Shown here in pieces: positions 58,862 through 64,000 of a stretch of DNA of 64,000 nt. Under the pieces are notes generated by a model. It was not told the origin of the DNA. It searched no databases and saw only the letters and a list, made by a program, of their open reading frames with translations. Within the stretch, counting starts at the first letter, position 1. Every line of letters starts with the position of its first letter. This DNA is from Dichomitus squalens LYAD-421 SS1 (Eukaryota > Basidiomycota > Agaricomycetes > Polyporales > Polyporaceae). The position numbers and the translations under genes were made by a program. The stretch covers positions 450,995-514,994 of the forward strand of contig NW_006766901.1 of assembly GCF_000275845.1 (NCBI RefSeq), written 5' to 3'.

Positions 58862-59843
58862 CACCACACGGGCGACACCACGCGTCCTCGACAGTACACG
58901 GCCTCAGGTACGTCGGGAGCGCTGAGCTCGAATAGGACGATTGTTTCCGCCCATCCTTGAATTAAAGTCATATGATTGACACGGCGAAGTGAAGCTTACC
59001 AAGAGTGTGAACGATCGATGGAATGGAACGGGAGAGAAGAACGGCTTGGTCAGCGTGACCTCCAGGGCACCCGATTCGAGACAGTTCGTCAAGCGTGGAC
59101 ACCAATGCACGTTCACATGAGAGCTTGGTTTATCCGGGAACGCAAGGAACGCACAACACAAACTTGCGAGACGCAAATCCGTCTCATATGTGCCAAGATT
59201 GTACGCGTGTCCACCATTACGTATAGGGTGCCCAACGACGATTGCAATCGTGGTCTGCGATGTGTAAGCGTGGTTCAATGTAGCTAAGGTCGCTGACGGT
59301 GTTATCGGGGTGGGATTGCAGACGATGTATGCCAGGAGTAGGACCAGTCACCAATGTTAGGTGTACAGACACGAGGACAGTCGACGAAGGATTCGAGAAT
59401 GCGCAGGTCATGGCCAGGCGATTGAGAGAGGGCAAGGCCGAGGGTCTATGTGGACAACACTGCCACCAAGAGCTCTATGCCGAGCGAAGCGGACACAATA
59501 GGCGCCCAAGATTGTCAAAGAGATCACCTAGGCTTGAGCTTGAGCCTCAGGCCGCTGTCCATGTCCAGCTTTGCTCCGTGATGCTTCCAGATCACTACCA
59601 TGCCTCACTCTCTCAGATGGTTTGTTCTTCGGCCTCTCTCGCTCGTGCCGGTGAGCTCGGGCGTACAGGTGGGGTGGGACCAGAGATGACATGGGACGGG
59701 GTGCCGGCGGAACGGGAGCCATGTCGAAGCGAACGGCATACTGGACCGGTGGAAGTTTTCTCGCGCTGGCGTCCTGCGTCAGACTCAGTCGTCCATAGAC
59801 GGCCGAGGTTCACTAGGACCAAGGGTCAGCGACAGCTTGCGTC
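58862..59843. other. divergent intergenic, nothing recognised
   Basis: About 1 kb between divergent starts of GST copy B and the MCT-type transporter. An open frame at 59299-59892 overlaps the transporter start in another frame and shows no family resemblance. Confidence 0.45.
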
Positions 59844-61626
59844 ATGGTCGAGGCAGAGAAGCAAGGGCATCGGAAGACCGAAGTGCAGCTAGGGAATGTC
59901 AATCCTGAGACGGCAGTAGTAGACGCGCCAGCAACACCAATTGCGGAACCTGAGCTGGAGTACGTCCCTGACGGAGGAAAGCAGGCATGGACGGTCGTCC
60001 TGGGATCGACGCTCGCATTATTCGCCTCAGCGGGAATGATCAACGCATACGTGAGCCTCCTTCGTCAACGCCATCGTGCTCCCGTTCTCAATGAATAAGC
60101 TCTACCGCAGGGAACATTCCAAGACTACTACGAATCGACGCTGCTGCCGTCGTCGTCATCTGCGTCCATCTCCTTGATTGGATCCTTGCAGGTCTTCTTC
60201 CTGTACGCTGGCGGGCCGCTGACCGGCAGGATCTTCGACGCCTATGGCACGTCGGTCAGTACCAAGGTAGTCTCTGTCTTGCGCCTGCCATGAATGACAA
60301 GATGCGTACCAGGTGCTAGTCCCACTGGGGTCAGTGCTATGCGTGTTCGCAATGATGATGGTCTCTCTCACCGAGAAGGACCATGCGTACCAGCTCTTCC
60401 TCTCCCAAGGTGTCCTCTTTGGCTTAGGAATCGCCCTCATGTAAGTCTGCACTCTATCAGTTTCCCTCGCTTCCGCTGACAGGCTTCTTGCCGTGCCTAG
60501 GTTCAACCCCTCGGTCGCAGTTGTCGGGCACTGGTTCCGCCGCCGCCGCGCGACGGCGATCGGAGTCGTCCTTAGTGGAGGAGCCGTCGGCGGGATCGTC
60601 TTCCCCATCCTCCTCCAGCATCTCATCCCCATCGTCGGCTTCGGTTGGGCAGTCCGCGTCATCGGTTTCATCATCATGGCATGTTTCATTCTGGCGTGTC
60701 TGACGATCAAGACCCGCCTCCCGCTTTCCAGGCACGTTTCCTGGCGCACTGCGATCGACCTTCACGGATTCAAAGACATCCGATATGTGCTCGCTACCAT
60801 CGCCGGATTCTTGTGAGTTCGCAGCCGAACGACGCGTAATATGTGCAATTCTCAGCACTTTCTTCGTACAGGCTGTTCTACGCCCTCTTCATACCTTACT
60901 TCTACATCCAGATCTATGCCTCCTTCCGTGGCGTATCGCCGAACATCTCTAACTACCTGCTCGCCATCCTCAATGCCATGAACGTCCCCTCGCGCATTCT
61001 CCCCGGCATGCTCGCTGACCGATTCGGCCCGTGCGTTCTGCTTGACGCGCGTCAATGTCCGTACTGAAGTTCTGACCGGTGACCGTGGAAACAGGCTGAA
61101 GTGCTTCATCCCGGCATCTGCCATATGCACTATCCTCGTCCTTGGTCTCTGGCTCCCCTCGCGCGGTGCCGGGACTATCGTCGCCTTCGCCGCATTGTAT
61201 GGCTTATTCTCAGGTTTGCATTACCCCGCATCTCCAGTAGACTCTCCAGCTCATCACCATCCCACGCGGATCGTTCCCGCAGGTGCCTTCGTCTCGTTGC
61301 TTGCGACTTATATCGCGACTATCACCCCACGCGAGGTATACGGCGCCCGACTGGGTACGTGTCTCCTTCGTCCTGGCATCTCGCCTTGCATATACCCTGA
61401 CAGCCTGCCTAAAGGCTCGGTCTACATCTTCATCGCGGTCGCGACACTGATCGGTACGCCGACCGCCGGCGCACTTTTGAATATCACGGACGAGGAGCAC
61501 TTCAACTCGCTCATCATGTTCACCGGAGTTCTGCTCGCCGCAGGTACCGTTGTGCTCATAGGGGCGGCGGTCGTGGGCTCAGAGCGCGCGCGCGAGAAGC
61601 TTCGAGGAAGGTTCTCCCGTTCATAG
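59844..61626 (+). CDS. MFS transporter, monocarboxylate (MCT) type
   Basis: Eight exons (59844-60050, 60111-60254, 60313-60440, 60501-60812, 60872-61030, 61095-61213, 61283-61354, 61415-61626) give 450 residues. The family signature PDGGKQAWTVVLGS at the start of TM1 is diagnostic of the MCT group, and GPLTGRIFDAYG, GHWFRRRRATAIGVVLSGG and RILPGMLADRFGPL follow at the expected places. About 45 polar cytoplasmic residues precede TM1. The C-terminus is short and basic (REKLRGRFSRS). Fungal members move riboflavin, monocarboxylates or unknown substrates; the substrate here is not evident. A link to RIB3 48 kb away is not implied by the sequence. Confidence 0.92.
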
Positions 61627-62153
61627 AGCAGTGCTCATAAGACTCAGGAACAACGCAGTGCCGAATTGTTACGACCCGGAAGAGATACATAGTGAGTAAT
61701 ATCATTCCTACCGGCTGTACTCTACGTTCACGTTCATTGTTTTAGGACCGGATCGCCTCCCGTGGCTTGAGCGCCAAAGCTGAGGACTTCAGTACTCTGA
61801 ACAAGCGCTCACATCTTCACGGCAGTCCATCGGGCCGCCAAAGACATGAGACCGGGCCGAAGAAGAGCCTCTAGCGCGCGACCGAGCTATATACAAAGAC
61901 GGAATGCTGGGCAATGTCGTTCGATGGAGGGACTATATGCTACATCCAGGCGCTGGTTAATACTACAGGTATCGTGCAAAAAGAGGGATTACAATAAACT
62001 ATGGGCGATCATGACACTACCAAGGCGTGATGCGGTCTATACAGCACTAGCGTGCTCCGCATAGGTGTAGGCTCACCAATATCCGCCACTCCTTCATCTC
62101 CCTTCTGCGCGTACACCGCCCGACTTCAACGGATGCACGTCCGGCGCTCTCAT
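61627..62153. other. intergenic between convergent genes
   Basis: About 530 bp separating the transporter stop from the stop of the last gene; nothing coding supported. Confidence 0.45.
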
Positions 62154-63926
62154 TCAGCAGGACACGGCCTCCAGCGCGATGCCCGGCCCCAAGCGATCCA
62201 TGTCAAAGCCGACCTCCTCGAACTCGAACGCGCTCTCCTCCGCGAAGAACGAGAACCGCGGTGCGTTCACACGAGGCATGACCACTGCAGGGGGAGGCGC
62301 CACGGTGAACTGCACCCCCGCGCCCTCGATCTCGTCTGCGAGGGTGCGTAGGAGGGGGCGGACGTCGCTAACCTGAGCTTGAGCGTCCGAGTTGGCTCCG
62401 ACGTGAGCGGTGTTACGCGACCTGGACGAAGGCAGCCTGACAGTGATATCTGAGCTCGACGAGAGCCTGCCATGATCGACCATCTGGAAGACTGGATGTT
62501 CTGTGTTGGCGCGGGGCCCTTCAGACTCGGGGTCGTTGCGGACAACGAGGATCTCTTCCTGCTCGCTTGTATGCGCGTCGACAGTGTCGAGAGAACATCC
62601 CGTCGCATTCGACTCGTCGTCTTCGGGAAGGGGCGTTCCGGGGCGGGGAGGAGACTGGTCAGGGACTATCGGGAAGGAAGAGTCCTGCTCAGGTGGAGAG
62701 AGGGGTGTCGGCACTGACGAGGACATCGGCGAGATCAACGTTGGGAAGAAACGCTGCTGCAGAAGCTCCCAGCGTTGCAGCCAACGCAGATGACCGAAGG
62801 GCGTCCGGCTCTGGGTGGACGTCCCGGCCTCGGCGAGAGACGATGATGTCGTGTTGGAGGTAGGCATCGACGACAGACCGGGGAAGGCGCCATCGTCCTC
62901 GCCGTCGCTGTAGATGGACGCAGGCGAGCGAGGCACGGGAAGCTCGTTAGAAGGGGAGGGACTAGAAGGAGGCGGCGCGATTGTACGCTGGCGCTGACGA
63001 GCGCGGAGGTCCTCGGCTTGGGAGACCATCTGGTCGAAATACAGGAACCGGCTGATGGCGTACGGCGGAAAGTTGAGGAACATTCTGTCGAGAGCTTCAG
63101 AGGCCGGGTCGCGCAGGTCCTCGATGTCCCCGAAACGCGGGAAAATGGGCGACCAGGGAGGGTAGACCAGCAGGCGCGGGGCGCGAGGAAGGGAGAGCGC
63201 GCCGGTCGTAGTAGCGACGCGCCCCGTCTCGAGTGAGATGCCATTCGGGCCTCTCCAAGGGGTAGCACGAGAGGATAGGAGGACAGGCGGAGGCGGATAG
63301 TAGATTGTAGGTTCGATGTTACCCTCGTCGGGAGAGGACGACGATTCGGACGGGGCGTAGCTTTGGAGGTGCCGACAGTGTTCCTCGTAGTCCCACCAGA
63401 CGCGATGACGCCGGTTCCAGAACCGCTTTAAATCGAACAGGGATGATGCAGACCAACCATGGTGCGAGTCCGTTCCTTCCAGGAGGGGTTGTGTAGGGGT
63501 ATTAGGATTCGGTGTGGGGGGCCAGAGGCGCCGGGGTGGTTCGTTCAACAAGGGCGGGGGCGGGAAGCCGTCGTGGAAGCGCTCCCAGTCTTCGGAGTCG
63601 ATGGGAGTAACAAGAGAGGAAGTGGAAGACTCACTGGACGAGGAGATTGGGGAGGGAGGAGAGGGCGGGCACAGCGGGGAGAGGTCGACTCGGAACTCGA
63701 GGTCCTCGCGGTCGTCTCGAATGCCACTGTCGGTGGAGATGCCACCCCCGCTCTCACCGGCAATGAGCACGTCTCCCGAGTATCTAGGACAGGTGGTCTT
63801 GATTGGAGGGAGGTGCGGAAACGCGTTGCGTGTCGCGTTGGTGCGGACGAGTTGGGGGCGACGGTGTCCTGCGCGGGAGGGAGCGCGACTGGGGACGTCT
63901 CGCGAGTCGTCAAGACTGGCGTTCAT
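62154..63926 (-). CDS. unrecognised Pro/Ser-rich protein, single exon
   Basis: An uninterrupted 590-codon frame starts MNASLDDSRDVPSRA. I do not recognise a family. Most of the chain is rich in Pro, Ser and acidic residues and probably disordered. Two stretches look folded: WSASSLFDLKRFWNRRHRVW with WWDYEEHCRHLQSY, and LVYPPWSPIFPRFGDIEDL with FLNFPPYAISRFLYFDQMV. The C-terminal 70 residues (VRPLLRTLADEIEGAGVQF and FSFFAEESAFEFEEVGFDM) are also less biased. It has no signal peptide or membrane segment. The long clean frame, codon texture and aromatic islands argue for a real gene, probably a basidiomycete-specific one. Introns are not needed. Confidence 0.7.
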   Translation of the reverse strand: MNASLDDSRDVPSRAPSRAGHRRPQLVRTNATRNAFPHLPPIKTTCPRYSGDVLIAGESGGGISTDSGIRDDREDLEFRVDLSPLCPPSPPSPISSSSESSTSSLVTPIDSEDWERFHDGFPPPPLLNEPPRRLWPPTPNPNTPTQPLLEGTDSHHGWSASSLFDLKRFWNRRHRVWWDYEEHCRHLQSYAPSESSSSPDEGNIEPTIYYPPPPVLLSSRATPWRGPNGISLETGRVATTTGALSLPRAPRLLVYPPWSPIFPRFGDIEDLRDPASEALDRMFLNFPPYAISRFLYFDQMVSQAEDLRARQRQRTIAPPPSSPSPSNELPVPRSPASIYSDGEDDGAFPGLSSMPTSNTTSSSLAEAGTSTQSRTPFGHLRWLQRWELLQQRFFPTLISPMSSSVPTPLSPPEQDSSFPIVPDQSPPRPGTPLPEDDESNATGCSLDTVDAHTSEQEEILVVRNDPESEGPRANTEHPVFQMVDHGRLSSSSDITVRLPSSRSRNTAHVGANSDAQAQVSDVRPLLRTLADEIEGAGVQFTVAPPPAVVMPRVNAPRFSFFAEESAFEFEEVGFDMDRLGPGIALEAVSC

Positions 63927-64000
63927 CGTTACTAGTCGTAAGGAGTGCTAATAAGCAGTCTGTCAGAAAGCTCCGAGAGGCTTGAAGGAGTAGCCGACGC

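Noticed and set aside
59299..59892. 197-codon plus-strand open frame upstream of the MCT-type transporter
   Set aside because: It overlaps the transporter start in another frame and has no recognisable domain.
9176..61626. secondary-metabolite gene cluster
   Set aside because: Three MFS transporters and two GSTs are present, but there is no polyketide synthase, NRPS, terpene synthase or P450 in the window.

Overview
The window looks like a gene-dense, GC-rich nuclear segment from a filamentous basidiomycete, most likely an Agaricomycete. Almost every gene I could reconstruct has several 50-70 bp GT-AG introns, and the families present are typical of that group: F-box/WD40, BTB/POZ, con-6, NACHT NTPases, FtsJ-like methyltransferases, Ure2p-like GSTs and MFS permeases. 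The organism assignment is an inference from gene style, not from a marker gene. Exon coordinates were worked out by hand from splice consensus and reading-phase agreement.

Layout. 0-5.6 kb: a 5'-truncated hAT transposase and decayed coding sequence. 5.6-8.0 kb: an F-box-like protein fused to a WD40 propeller, with one frame break. 9.2-14.4 kb: a DHA1-type MFS transporter, RIB3 (riboflavin synthesis) and a mitochondrial phosphate carrier. 14.9-21.6 kb: one very large gene for a disordered protein with a C-terminal membrane anchor. 22.9-24.2 kb: a secreted protein with a Ser/Ala linker and a CBM19-like tail. 26.4 kb: a dead GST copy.

27-50 kb is an accessory block. It holds two FtsJ-like methyltransferase paralogues, a BTB/POZ gene, an intron-bearing tRNA-Asp, an 11-exon quinate/sugar permease, a minisatellite, a con-6 gene and three paralogous NACHT (NLR-type) genes. 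Those three genes share a seven-exon architecture, an N-terminal helical region and an unusual C-terminal module without recognisable repeats. Two point rightward and one leftward, with FtsJ-2 and decayed sequence between them.

50.6-64 kb: the XPF/Rad1 repair endonuclease, two nearly identical GST genes with conserved TATA regions, an MCT-type MFS transporter and an unrecognised proline/serine-rich protein.

Functionally, housekeeping genes (RIB3, phosphate carrier, XPF) flank a segment rich in self/non-self recognition-type NTPases, modifiers and detoxification genes. That block is where duplications, relics and repeats concentrate and is the most interesting part of the window.
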